A stretch of 64,000 nucleotides of DNA from assembly GCF_020194175.1 (NCBI RefSeq), contig NZ_JADYVX010000014.1:1-64000 (forward strand). The letters run 5' to 3'. Shown here in pieces: positions 37,169-45,389 of the stretch (positions are counted from its first letter, which is position 1; every line of letters starts with the position of its first letter). A program made the translations under genes and the position numbers. This stretch comes from Bradyrhizobium sp. BRP22 (lineage in GTDB: Bacteria > Pseudomonadota > Alphaproteobacteria > Rhizobiales > Xanthobacteraceae). Below the pieces are notes generated by a model that was given only the letters and a program-made list of their open reading frames with translations, had not been told where the DNA came from and did not search any database.

Positions 37169-37226
37169 GTCGTCCCGGCCTTGCCGCGCCGCGGCGAAGC
37201 CTTGGCGTAGCCGGGAGCCGGGACCC
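37169..37226. repeat. Family C repeat, copy 1
   Basis: The 58-base sequence starts GTCGTCCCGGCCTTGCCGCG and ends AGCCGGGACCC. A copy with only a few differences lies at 39069-39124. The next bases (37240-37330) contain another imperfect palindrome with CCCGGGT and ACCCGGG arms. Together they fill the gap between two converging genes. Confidence 0.75.
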
Positions 37227-37360
37227 ATAACCACAGGCGCGAGTTGTAGCTGCGTGGCCCGGGTCGAGCGCAGCGTAACCCGGGACTTCTGACCCGCCAT
37301 CGAGAGCGGCCCCGTGCTACGCTGGCGCTTCACCCGGACTTCACTTGGACTACCGCGCAC

Positions 37361-38290
37361 TCACCTGAGTGCCGACGCGACGATGAGGCCGAGGATCAAG
37401 ACCGTCAGCGAATATTTCAGCGTGTAGTAGACGTTCCGATTCCACTCCTTCACCTTGCGGCTCGCGAGGTGAATTTCGTAGAGCTTGCCGAACACCTTGT
37501 TGAGCACGCCGACATGCTCGCCGTCCACGTTCTGCGTGGCGGAGGCCTTGACGATGTGATGGCTCACCCAGCGGTTGACCGCGGTCGTGACGCCGTACTT
37601 CATCGGGCGCTCGACGTCGCAGAACAGGATGATGCGGTTGACGTCGGTCGCATTCTCGGCGTGGTGGATGAAGGTCTCGTCGAACATGAAGGCCTCGCCG
37701 TCGCGCCAGACGCATTCGACGCCGTCGACCAGGATGCGGCACTTGTTCGAATTCGGCGTCACCAGCCCGAGGTGATAGCGCAGCGAGCCCGCAAAGGGAT
37801 CGCGATGCGCGCCGAGCTTGCCGCCGGGCGGCAGCATCGCAAACATCGCCCCGTGCACCGATGGAATCGAATTGAGCAGCTCCACCGTCTTCGGGCACAG
37901 CGTGCGCGCCGACGGGAGGAAGTCGTCGTACCACTTCAGGTAAAAGCGCTTCCAGCCGCTCTTGAAGAAGGAATAGAAGCCCCAGTCGTTGTTCTTCGCG
38001 GCAGCGCGGATAAAGCCCTCGTCGAACAGCCGCACCGCCTCGTCTCGGATCGTCTCCCAATTCTCGCTGAGCTTGGCGAGCTCCGGAAATTTCTCGACCG
38101 GAATCACCGGCGTATTCGGAACAGCCGACCCGGCGTACATCAAGACGTTGTAGGGGGCGAGATAGGTCGAGTGATCGCCGAGCTGGCGGGCGAACCGCAG
38201 TCGCTCGCGGCCGCGGAAGTGCACATAGATCGTCGATGCTGCCAGGATGTAGAGGATTACCAGCTGCGGTGCGAATAGTGTTTTCAGCAT
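37361..38290 (-). CDS. LpxO-like lipid A hydroxylase (aspartyl/asparaginyl beta-hydroxylase family)
   Basis: This 309-residue protein has a membrane helix at each end and a central Fe(II)/2-oxoglutarate dioxygenase domain. Iron ligands are His162 and Asp164 in AHRDPFAGSLRYHLG, with a histidine in ETFIHHAEN (209-210); Arg219 probably binds 2-oxoglutarate. The double-anchored layout is that of LpxO, which adds a 2-hydroxyl group to lipid A fatty acids, and the LPS setting supports that. A general AspH-type hydroxylase is the alternative. I used the ATG at 38290 because the longer reading adds only 11 unlikely residues. Confidence 0.83.
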   Translation of the reverse strand: MLKTLFAPQLVILYILAASTIYVHFRGRERLRFARQLGDHSTYLAPYNVLMYAGSAVPNTPVIPVEKFPELAKLSENWETIRDEAVRLFDEGFIRAAAKNNDWGFYSFFKSGWKRFYLKWYDDFLPSARTLCPKTVELLNSIPSVHGAMFAMLPPGGKLGAHRDPFAGSLRYHLGLVTPNSNKCRILVDGVECVWRDGEAFMFDETFIHHAENATDVNRIILFCDVERPMKYGVTTAVNRWVSHHIVKASATQNVDGEHVGVLNKVFGKLYEIHLASRKVKEWNRNVYYTLKYSLTVLILGLIVASALR

Positions 38291-38464
38291 GTCAGTACCT
38301 GCCGCGGCGCAGACCACGTGCAATGTTCGTGCAATGTCGTAGCGTGATATAGCGCAACCGAGTCTTCAAGCAAATCCTGGAGGCTGCGTCCTGGATCGAG
38401 CGGGCCTGCTCGCAGAACAGAAATTCTTCAGCAATTCCAATATGAACCGCGGCGTCCAGCCCCT

Positions 38465-38905
38465 CTTCACCAAAATTTTCCCCTTCACGCGTCGGGCAAA
38501 TCAGCGTTATTAATCCGCGCATCTCATCCGATTGAGGGGCGGGTCGCGATCGTCACGAACGTTGCGGTGAGATGCGGTGGACGCTGACATCACGACTGAC
38601 GAGCGTGACGTCAGCGGACGGCGAAGTCGTGTGGTTCTGGCGCCCCGACGCTGGCGCTAAGTTCGCGGAGATAATCTGCGGGCGACGGTGGCAAGAAAGC
38701 CCGGTCACCGGGGAGAGCACGAAGTAAGCCGTAAACCATCGCGCAGGGAAGCCGGAGCTGCTTCGGTTGACCTGTGGTCCTACCCCCGTGCTTTTTGTTG
38801 CACGGGGCCCACGGGTGCGACCGGCACCCGGCTTTCCCTGCGCCCTCTGTATGATGGGAGGGTGGAAAGGTACGCAAACCTCGGACGCCATGCGCCGCGA
38901 GAACG
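38465..38905. repeat. Long dispersed repeat of Bradyrhizobium/Rhodopseudomonas type
   Basis: I recognise the segments TCGCGATCGTCACGAACG, CTGGCGCCCCGACGCTGGCG, CACCGGGGAGAGCACGAAGT and GGCTTTCCCTGCGCCCTCTG as successive parts of a repeat of about 440 bases common in these genera. Spurious proteins are often annotated from it. The boundaries are approximate. Confidence 0.7.
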
Positions 38906-38928
38906 CGAACTCATATCCTCACTCTCCC

Positions 38929-39033
38929 GTCATGCCCGCGAAGGCGGGCATCCAGTAACCCGCGGCGTCTGAGCATAGGCACTGACGTCTCTGGAATACT
39001 GGATCGTCCGGTCAAGCCGGACGATGACAACGG
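38929..39033. repeat. Family D repeat (PAKAGIQ-type), copy 1
   Basis: Two small hairpins, GCCCGCGAAGGCGGGC and CGTCCGGTCAAGCCGGACG, are separated by a spacer and oriented so that TCCAGTA and TACTGGA form an outer pair. A related unit lies at 63217-63325. Confidence 0.65.
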
Positions 39034-39068
39034 AGAAGCTGTTTGACAATTGAATCAGTATCTCCCCA

Positions 39069-39124
39069 GTCGTCCCGGCCTTGCCGCGCCGCGGCGAAGC
39101 CTTGGCCTAGCCGGGACCCGGGAC
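39069..39124. repeat. Family C repeat, copy 2
   Basis: Nearly identical to 37169-37226, including GTCGTCCCGGCCTTGCCGCG at its start. The two copies flank the LpxO-like gene and the long dispersed repeat in direct orientation. Confidence 0.75.
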
Positions 39125-39150
39125 GACATCGTCTGGGCCTTGCGACAATC

Positions 39151-39235
39151 GTAGGACGGGTAGAGCGCAGCGAAACCCATCATTCGCGCGGCTTGCTCCA
39201 TCGCGATGGGTTTCGCTGCGCTCTACCCTTCCTAC
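39151..39235. repeat. Long imperfect hairpin repeat
   Basis: Arms of about 31 bases (GTAGGACGGGTAGAGCGCAG onward, and the matching CTGCGCTCTACCCTTCCTAC) enclose a loop of about 24 bases. It directly follows the 3' end of the small gene at 39246 on the minus strand, so it may terminate that transcript. Confidence 0.7.
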
Positions 39236-39245
39236 GGCGCCGCCC

Positions 39246-39398
39246 TCAGGCGCGCATTGCCTGCAGGCCCTTGAAGGTCAGGCGCTTGGGGTCCTTGATG
39301 CCGGAGAGGTAGAGGCGGCGAATGAAGGCAACGGCGGCGTCGCGGTCGCAATCGGTCAGCGCCACCAGGGCATCGACGGCAATTCGCTGGGCGTCCAT
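39246..39398 (-). CDS. Small conserved hypothetical protein (50 residues)
   Basis: The protein reads MDAQRIAVDALVALTDCDRD at its start and ends KGLQAMRA; it is predicted soluble and helical with a basic C-terminal half. An AGAGGAAG ribosome site precedes the ATG at 39398; the longer open frame upstream is not protein-like. I do not recognise a family with known function. It lies alone next to a repeat block. Confidence 0.55.
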   Translation of the reverse strand: MDAQRIAVDALVALTDCDRDAAVAFIRRLYLSGIKDPKRLTFKGLQAMRA

Positions 39399-39563
39399 GG
39401 GCTTCCTCTTGCTATCAGCAGCCACAGGCCGTGCAGCGTAGGGCGTCTCGGTTAATCCGGCGTTAACCGTCGCGGCAGAATGGCTGATTCGGAACGAAGC
39501 CCGAATACGCAAAACCACTCATGGGGTGCCGAGGCGCAGGTTTCGCGAGAACAGCGAGGATCG

Positions 39564-41030
39564 TCACGAATACTGCATCACGCCGTCATCCACCTTGCCA
39601 TAGCGCAGGGAGACGATGTCGAGCGCATAGTTCTGGTACAGCCGCCACGGCCGCTTCGAACCCTGCTTCGGCAGTTTTGCGATCGAGCGCTGGACATAGC
39701 CGGACGAGAAGTCGAGCGCCGGCAGCGCTTCGATCGAGGGATCGAGGTTATGCGCCACGCATTGCCTGAAGCCGTGCCGGTCCATGTGATTGATCAGACG
39801 GCAGACGTATTCGCAGGTGAGGTCGCATTTCAGCGTCCAGGAGGCGTTGGTGTAGCCGAGCGCGGCGGCGAGGTTCGGCACGTCCGAATACATCATCCCC
39901 TTGTAGCTCAGCGTCGTCGCGAAATCGACCTTGCGGCCGTCGACGCTGACCTCGACGCCGCCGAGCACCTGCAGGATCAGGCCGGTGGCGGTGATGATGA
40001 TGTCGGCCGGAAGCTCGCTGCCGTCCTTCAGGCGAATGCCGCGTTTGGTGAAGCTATCGATCTGGTTGGTGACGACGGAGGCGCGCTGCTCGCGGATCGA
40101 TCTGAACAGGTCGCCGTCGGGCACCAGGCAGAGCCGCTGCTCCCAGGGATTATAGCGCGGCGTGAAATGCGTGCCGATGTCGTAGTCCGGACCGAGCGCC
40201 ATCTTGATGCCGCCGAGGATCAGCTCTTTGGCGCGCTCCGGCTTGCGGCGGCAGAGCTGGAAGAAATACATGCCGAACAGCACGTTGCGCCAGCGGATCA
40301 GATGATAGGCGAGCTTCGCCGAGAGATTGCGCCGGAGCTTGTTGGCGAGCGCATCCTCCGCCGGGCGCGCCACAACGTAAGTCGGCGAGCGCTGCAGCAT
40401 GGTGACATGCGCCGCGGTCTTCGCCAGCTCCGGCACCAGCGTCACCGCTGTCGCCCCCGAGCCGATCACGACGACGCGCTTGCCGGCATAGTCGAGGTCT
40501 TCAGGCCATTTCTGCGGATGCACGATCTGGCCCTCGAAGTCGGCAGTGCCTGCGAATTCCGGCGTGTAGCCTTCCTCGTATTTGTAATAGCCCGAGCACA
40601 TGAAGAGGAAATTGCAACTGAAGCGCACGATTTCGGCCGCGCCCTCGCGCGCCTTACGCTCCGCTTCGACCGTCCAGCGCGCCTCGTCGGACGACCATGC
40701 GACGCGCTTGACGCGATGGTTGAAGCGGATCTTGCGGTCGATGCCGTTCTGTGCCGCGGTCTCGCGCACATAGTTCAGGATGCGCGGACCGTCTGCGATC
40801 GCCTTCGGCTCGGTCCACGGACGGAACGAATAGCCCAGCGTGTACATGTCGCTGTCGGAGCGGATGCCGGGATAGCGGAAGAGGTCCCAGGTGCCGCCGA
40901 TGCAGTCGCGGCCCTCGAGGATGATGTAGCTCTTGGCCGGGCGTTTCTGCTGCAGGTGATAGCCCGCGCCGATGCCGGACAGCCCGGCGCCGACGATCAG
41001 GACATCGAAATGCTCCAATGCCTCGGTCAT
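39564..41030 (-). CDS. Flavin-containing monooxygenase, Baeyer-Villiger-like
   Basis: The 488-residue protein binds FAD through GAGLSGIGAG near residue 14-23 and NADPH through VVVIGSGATAVTL near residue 188. Between them lies FEGQIVHPQKWP, the FxGxxxHxxxWP fingerprint of Baeyer-Villiger and FMO-type monooxygenases, and ATG near the C-terminal third. These enzymes insert oxygen into ketones or oxidise N and S atoms; the substrate cannot be inferred. A terminator separates it from ahcY, so it is transcribed independently. Confidence 0.87.
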   Translation of the reverse strand: MTEALEHFDVLIVGAGLSGIGAGYHLQQKRPAKSYIILEGRDCIGGTWDLFRYPGIRSDSDMYTLGYSFRPWTEPKAIADGPRILNYVRETAAQNGIDRKIRFNHRVKRVAWSSDEARWTVEAERKAREGAAEIVRFSCNFLFMCSGYYKYEEGYTPEFAGTADFEGQIVHPQKWPEDLDYAGKRVVVIGSGATAVTLVPELAKTAAHVTMLQRSPTYVVARPAEDALANKLRRNLSAKLAYHLIRWRNVLFGMYFFQLCRRKPERAKELILGGIKMALGPDYDIGTHFTPRYNPWEQRLCLVPDGDLFRSIREQRASVVTNQIDSFTKRGIRLKDGSELPADIIITATGLILQVLGGVEVSVDGRKVDFATTLSYKGMMYSDVPNLAAALGYTNASWTLKCDLTCEYVCRLINHMDRHGFRQCVAHNLDPSIEALPALDFSSGYVQRSIAKLPKQGSKRPWRLYQNYALDIVSLRYGKVDDGVMQYS

Positions 41031-41103
41031 GGCGTTCTCCCTGCCGAAGTATCGGGCAGGCGCCCGTCGATTTGCAACTCCCTTCCCTTGGTGCCGGCAA
41101 AGA

Positions 41104-41133
41104 AAAAGGCCCCGGATTGCGCCGGGGCCTTTC
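41104..41133 (-). terminator. Rho-independent terminator after ahcY
   Basis: On the minus strand AAAGGCCCCGG and CCGGGGCCTTT arms with a 6-base loop are followed by a run of T (AAAAA on the plus strand at 41104-41108). It lies 27 bases after the ahcY stop. Confidence 0.85.
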
Positions 41134-41159
41134 GATCTGTTGCTCGGGAAACCAGCGGA

Positions 41160-42587
41160 TCAGTAGCGGTAGTGATCCGACTTGTATGGGCCTTCCGGCT
41201 TGACGCCGATATAGTCGGCCTGGTCCTTGCGCAGCTCGGTCAGCTTGACCCCGATCTTGGCGAGGTGCAGGCGGGCGACCTTCTCGTCCAGCGTCTTCGG
41301 CAGCACGTAGACCTTCTTCTCGTACTTGCCGTCCTTGTTGTTGGCGAACAGCTCGATCTGCGCCAGCGTCTGGTTGGTGAAGGAGGCCGACATCACGAAA
41401 GACGGATGGCCCATGGCGTTGCCGAGGTTCACCAGGCGGCCTTCCGACAGCAGGATGATGCGATGCTTGTCCGGGAATTCGATCTCGTCGACCTGCGGCT
41501 TGATGTTGGTCCATTTCAGATTGCGCAGATGTGCGATCTGGATCTCATTGTCGAAGTGGCCGATGTTGCAGACGATGGCGCGATCCTTCATCGCGCGCAT
41601 GTGCTCGATGGTGATGATGTCCTTGTTGCCGGTGGCGGTGACGAAGATGTCGGCGCGCGGCGCGGCATCTTCCATGGTCACGACCTCATAGCCCTCCATC
41701 GCCGCCTGCAGCGCGCAGATCGGGTCGACCTCGGAGACCATGACGCGGCAGCCGGCCTGGCGCAGCGACGCGGCCGAGCCCTTGCCGACGTCGCCGAAGC
41801 CCGCCACCATCGCGACCTTGCCCGACAGCATCACGTCAGTGCCGCGGCGGATGCCGTCGACCAGCGACTCACGGCAGCCATAGAGGTTGTCGAATTTCGA
41901 CTTGGTGACGCTGTCGTTGACGTTGATCGCCGGAAACAGCAGCGTGCCCTTGTTCGCCATTTCATAGAGGCGATGCACGCCGGTGGTGGTCTCTTCCGAG
42001 ACGCCCTTGATGTTCTTGGCGATCTCGGCGAACCAGCCCTTCGGCTTCTCCTTCAGGAGCCGCTTGATCAGCGCGTAGAAGATTTCCTCTTCCTCCGAGC
42101 CGGGCTTGTCGAGGAACGCAGTATCGCCCTGCTCGGCGCGGTAGCCGGCATGCACCAGCATGGTGGCATCGCCGCCGTCATCGAGAATCATGTTGGGCGT
42201 GCCGCCGCCATGCCAGTCGAACAGCTTGGCGGTGTAGTCCCAGTAGTCGGTGAGCGTCTCGCCCTTCACCGCGAACACCGGAATGCCGGCCGCCGCGATC
42301 GCCGCCGCCGCGTGGTCCTGGGTCGAATAGATGTTGCAGGAGACCCAGCGGATGTCGGCGCCGAGCGCGGCCAGCGTCTCGATCAGGACCGCGGTCTGGA
42401 TCGTCATGTGCAGGGAGCCGGCGATACGCGCGCCCTTCAGCGGCTGCTTGGGGCCGAACTCCTCACGCGTCGCCATCAACCCGGGCATCTCGGTTTCTGC
42501 GAGCGAGATTTCCTTGCGGCCGAAGTCGGCGAGCGAGATGTCCTTGACGATGTAGTCGGTGAAGCCGGGCTTCGTCGGGGCGTTCAT
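41160..42587 (-). CDS. ahcY: S-adenosylhomocysteinase
   Basis: The 475-residue cytosolic enzyme splits S-adenosylhomocysteine to adenosine and homocysteine. The NAD motif is VAGFGDVGKGSA, substrate residues are in ETTTGVHRLYEM and FPAINVNDSVTKSKFDNLYGC, and the C-terminus ends in the usual YKSDHYRY, which closes over the partner's NAD. It is encoded 90 bases downstream of metK, with a strong hairpin in the gap, and has a terminator after it, so it is the last gene of the methyl-cycle array. Confidence 0.97.
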   Translation of the reverse strand: MNAPTKPGFTDYIVKDISLADFGRKEISLAETEMPGLMATREEFGPKQPLKGARIAGSLHMTIQTAVLIETLAALGADIRWVSCNIYSTQDHAAAAIAAAGIPVFAVKGETLTDYWDYTAKLFDWHGGGTPNMILDDGGDATMLVHAGYRAEQGDTAFLDKPGSEEEEIFYALIKRLLKEKPKGWFAEIAKNIKGVSEETTTGVHRLYEMANKGTLLFPAINVNDSVTKSKFDNLYGCRESLVDGIRRGTDVMLSGKVAMVAGFGDVGKGSAASLRQAGCRVMVSEVDPICALQAAMEGYEVVTMEDAAPRADIFVTATGNKDIITIEHMRAMKDRAIVCNIGHFDNEIQIAHLRNLKWTNIKPQVDEIEFPDKHRIILLSEGRLVNLGNAMGHPSFVMSASFTNQTLAQIELFANNKDGKYEKKVYVLPKTLDEKVARLHLAKIGVKLTELRKDQADYIGVKPEGPYKSDHYRY

Positions 42588-42606
42588 GCGGTTGATCCCT
42601 TAAAAA

Positions 42607-42645
42607 GCGTATTCCGAAAAGCGATCTCAGCTTTCCGGAATACGC
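42607..42645. promoter_or_regulatory. Hairpin between metK and ahcY
   Basis: GCGTATTCCGAAAAGC and GCTTTCCGGAATACGC pair over 15 of 16 positions around a 7-base loop. No T-run follows on either strand, so it is more likely an mRNA-processing or stability element, or a dispersed repeat, than a terminator. It is not a SAM or SAH riboswitch fold that I recognise. Confidence 0.5.
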
Positions 42646-42677
42646 GACACGGTTACAGATACCAATTGCGGAGCAAA

Positions 42678-43877
42678 TCAGACCGCGCGCTTGAGCGGTT
42701 CGACCAGATCGGTCTTCTCCCAGGAGAAGCCGCCCTCATTGTCGGGCGTGCGGCCGAAATGACCGTAGGCCGAGGTCCGCGCATAAATCGGACGGTTGAG
42801 GTCGAGATGGGTGCGGATGCCGCGCGGCGTCAGGTCCATCGCCTGCGCCACCGCCTTCTCGAGCTTGTCCTCCGGCACCTTACCGGTGCCGTGGGTGTCG
42901 ATATAGATCGACAGCGGCCGCGCCACGCCGATCGCGTAAGCGAGCTGCAGCGTGCAGCGCTCGGCGAGGCCGGCAGCGACGATGTTCTTGGCCACATAGC
43001 GCGCGGCATAGGCGGCCGAGCGATCGACCTTGGTCGGATCCTTGCCGGAGAAGGCGCCGCCGCCATGCGGGGCCGCCCCACCATAGGTGTCGACGATGAT
43101 CTTGCGGCCGGTGAGACCGGAGTCGCCGTCGGGGCCGCCGATGAAGAACTTGCCGGTCGGGTTGATGTGCCAAATGGTCTTGCCGTTGATCCAGTCCTTC
43201 GGCAGCGCCTCGCGCACATAGGGCTCGACGATGTCGCGCACCTGATTGGAGGAGAGGTCCTCGACCAGATGCTGGTGCGAGACCACGATCTCGCGGACGC
43301 CGACCGGCTTGCCGTTCTCGTACTGCACGGTGACCTGGCTCTTCGAGTCCGGCCCAAGCACCTTCTCGCGACCGGAATGGCGCGCTTCGGAAATCAGCCG
43401 CAGGATCTTGTGGGCGTAGAAGATCGGCGCCGGCATCAGGTCCGGCGTCTCATTGGTGGCGTAACCGAACATGATGCCCTGGTCGCCCGCCCCCTCTTCC
43501 TTGGCTTCGCCCGGCTGCTGCCCATCGACGCCTTGCGCGATGTCGGCCGACTGCGGATGCAGCAGGATCTCGATGTCGCAGGTCTTCCAGTGGAAGCCTT
43601 CCTGCTCGTAGCCGATATCCTTGATCGCTTCGCGAACGGTGCTTTCGATCTGCTCGTTGGTCACCGATGTGGGCCCGCGGGTTTCGCCGGCGATCACGAC
43701 CTTGTTGGTGGTGGCAAGCGTTTCGCAGGCGGCGCGGATCTGCCAGGGGTCGATGCCGGCTTTCGGCCCTTCCCGGTAGAACAGGTCAACGATCTCATCG
43801 GAAATGCGGTCGCAGACCTTGTCGGGATGTCCCTCCGAGACCGACTCGCTGGTGAACAGGTAAGACGCGCGCATCAA
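42678..43877 (-). CDS. metK: S-adenosylmethionine synthetase
   Basis: This 399-residue enzyme makes S-adenosylmethionine from methionine and ATP. It has SESVSEGHPDK near the N-terminus, GDQGIMFGYATNETP and the P-loop-like GGGAFSGKDPTKVDRS, all intact. AAGGGG lies seven bases before the start. It follows the HTH-methyltransferase-like gene by 57 bases on the same strand and is followed by ahcY, so synthesis and recycling of the methyl donor are encoded together. Confidence 0.97.
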   Translation of the reverse strand: MMRASYLFTSESVSEGHPDKVCDRISDEIVDLFYREGPKAGIDPWQIRAACETLATTNKVVIAGETRGPTSVTNEQIESTVREAIKDIGYEQEGFHWKTCDIEILLHPQSADIAQGVDGQQPGEAKEEGAGDQGIMFGYATNETPDLMPAPIFYAHKILRLISEARHSGREKVLGPDSKSQVTVQYENGKPVGVREIVVSHQHLVEDLSSNQVRDIVEPYVREALPKDWINGKTIWHINPTGKFFIGGPDGDSGLTGRKIIVDTYGGAAPHGGGAFSGKDPTKVDRSAAYAARYVAKNIVAAGLAERCTLQLAYAIGVARPLSIYIDTHGTGKVPEDKLEKAVAQAMDLTPRGIRTHLDLNRPIYARTSAYGHFGRTPDNEGGFSWEKTDLVEPLKRAV

Positions 43878-43934
43878 GCATACCCCTTTTTTCGTCGAGC
43901 TCCGACGTTCGTTCCTGAATGTGTCCCTGGAATG

Positions 43935-45290
43935 TCAGTCTCTACGACGCGATATGACGTAGGATTCGTCGTAAAACCACAGCCCATTGTGCTTGCGCAG
44001 AACTTCGCGCGTAGCCTCCAGAGTTCGGCCGCTTTCCGTCATCTCGGTCAACCGGTCATCCTCGATCTGGGCGACATACACCGCCGCGTTCCACGCTGCG
44101 AAAGCCGTCGAGGTTCCGATCGACCCGGTGACCTCATTAGGCAAGGCTTCCATATCATATCGGAAGATCGAACGGTTATCGGCGTAAGCGTTAAAGTTAA
44201 GCTCGCGCCCGACCGATCCGAGTTCGTACTTGACCGCGCGCAATATCTCATGGCGGCTAACGGCGAAAGGATTTTCTCCGGGCCACACTGCCTGAATAAT
44301 TTCCAGGCCCGGATCGTGGCCGTGGGAGTGAATACCGATCAGGCGTCCGCCCGCCCGCAAAGCCCGCGCGAGCGGCGCGACGATGCGCTTGGCGCGGAAA
44401 TTCACCGAGGATTTTGCCCGGTATGGCTGCGATGCGATGACAAGGTCGAAATTGGCCTCGGACTTGCCGGCCCGCGGGATGATCGAATCGAGCAGGAACC
44501 GCTGGTCCTCCCGGTAGAGCACCAAAACCACCGGGCGCTCATAGATGGGCATCCCTGATCGTGGGCTGACGCTGGCCCGCCAATTCTGCTCAAGAAATGG
44601 GCCAAGTTCCGCGATCTGGGCCTCGAACTCACCCGACGATGCCCCCCGCAGCGCCACTTCGTGCCACAGCGTGCTGGCGGCCGCCGCCGGCGATTTCGGG
44701 GTCAGCCAGGGCGCCTCCGCGTAATACATGTTGGTCAGGACGAAGACGGTAGCGGGGTGCTCGAACAACCGGTCCGGTACCTTGTCCAAAGTCAGCCGCA
44801 CGTCCTCCAGGCTCAGTTCCTTGCCGGCGACGTAGAACGGCATATGCGGGAAGCGGCTATGCATGGAGCGCAGAACTCGCGCCAGCACGGTGCCGTCGCC
44901 GATCCCTGCGTCAAACACCCGCAGCGCTGGCGGCCGGGGATGGATGGCGGAAAGCTCCAGCGCGACCCGCTGCGCGATTACCCGCTTCTCGCCGCAGGTG
45001 TGGACGAACAGCAGGTACCTCTGCCGGTTCTCGAAGAAGCGGAAATTCTGCCGCGGATCGCGCTTTTCGGGCGGCACCACCAAGCCACGCGGCGGCGCCA
45101 CCCCGCCCGGGGTGGAGGTGGCAATGAAAGCCTGGATGCGATCCAGCGTGTCGATCGTGATCCGCTTCCCCTCCCGCAGCCGGTGCACCAGCTTGCCGTC
45201 ATTGACCGCACGACGGCCGAAGGTCGTCTCGGCCATGTCTGCCCGGCGGCAGAAGTCGGTGATCTGGCTGAGGATCTCGTCGTTCTTCAT
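43935..45290 (-). CDS. HTH-plus-methyltransferase-like protein encoded before metK
   Basis: The 451-residue protein has an N-terminal helix-turn-helix-like segment (about 8-58; TTFGRRAVNDGKLVHRLREG) of the kind seen in compact XRE-like regulators, a linker, and a class I methyltransferase-like domain. Motif I is VFDAGIGDGTVL at 125-136, FDLVIASQPY at 281-290 sits at the motif IV place, and ARALRAGGRLIGI follows. The combination suggests a regulator that senses S-adenosylmethionine or its homocysteine product, or a methyltransferase targeted to DNA or RNA. Its place directly before metK and ahcY supports a role in methyl metabolism. I know no characterised member, so function is inference. Confidence 0.7.
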   Translation of the reverse strand: MKNDEILSQITDFCRRADMAETTFGRRAVNDGKLVHRLREGKRITIDTLDRIQAFIATSTPGGVAPPRGLVVPPEKRDPRQNFRFFENRQRYLLFVHTCGEKRVIAQRVALELSAIHPRPPALRVFDAGIGDGTVLARVLRSMHSRFPHMPFYVAGKELSLEDVRLTLDKVPDRLFEHPATVFVLTNMYYAEAPWLTPKSPAAAASTLWHEVALRGASSGEFEAQIAELGPFLEQNWRASVSPRSGMPIYERPVVLVLYREDQRFLLDSIIPRAGKSEANFDLVIASQPYRAKSSVNFRAKRIVAPLARALRAGGRLIGIHSHGHDPGLEIIQAVWPGENPFAVSRHEILRAVKYELGSVGRELNFNAYADNRSIFRYDMEALPNEVTGSIGTSTAFAAWNAAVYVAQIEDDRLTEMTESGRTLEATREVLRKHNGLWFYDESYVISRRRD

Positions 45291-45389
45291 TGGGCCTGGA
45301 GAATGGGACGGGGGTGGGCAGCGGTGGATAAGTAAAGACCTCTACCACCATCTGCCCACTTCCTGAAGCCCTCTCGCCTCGAGTGCGAT

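Larger units (their letters stand above)
38291..39245. other. Repeat-filled gene-free region
   Basis: The 955 bases hold no gene that I can support. They contain at least four repeat units, listed separately. Short open frames here belong to the repeats and recur with them across bradyrhizobial genomes. Confidence 0.65.

Noticed and set aside
38688..38972. Small frames that could be called hypothetical proteins
   Set aside because: They lie in a dispersed repeat and are known artefacts of that repeat in related genomes.
43878..43934. Possible SAM riboswitch before metK
   Set aside because: The 57-base gap is too short for most classes, and I could not fit the conserved core of SAM-II or SAM/SAH pseudoknots to it. 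A covariance-model search would settle it.
39480..44558. A plus-strand open frame of about 1690 codons
   Set aside because: It runs antisense through the monooxygenase, ahcY, metK and part of the HTH-methyltransferase gene, all of which have clear motifs. Long antisense frames are expected at this GC content.
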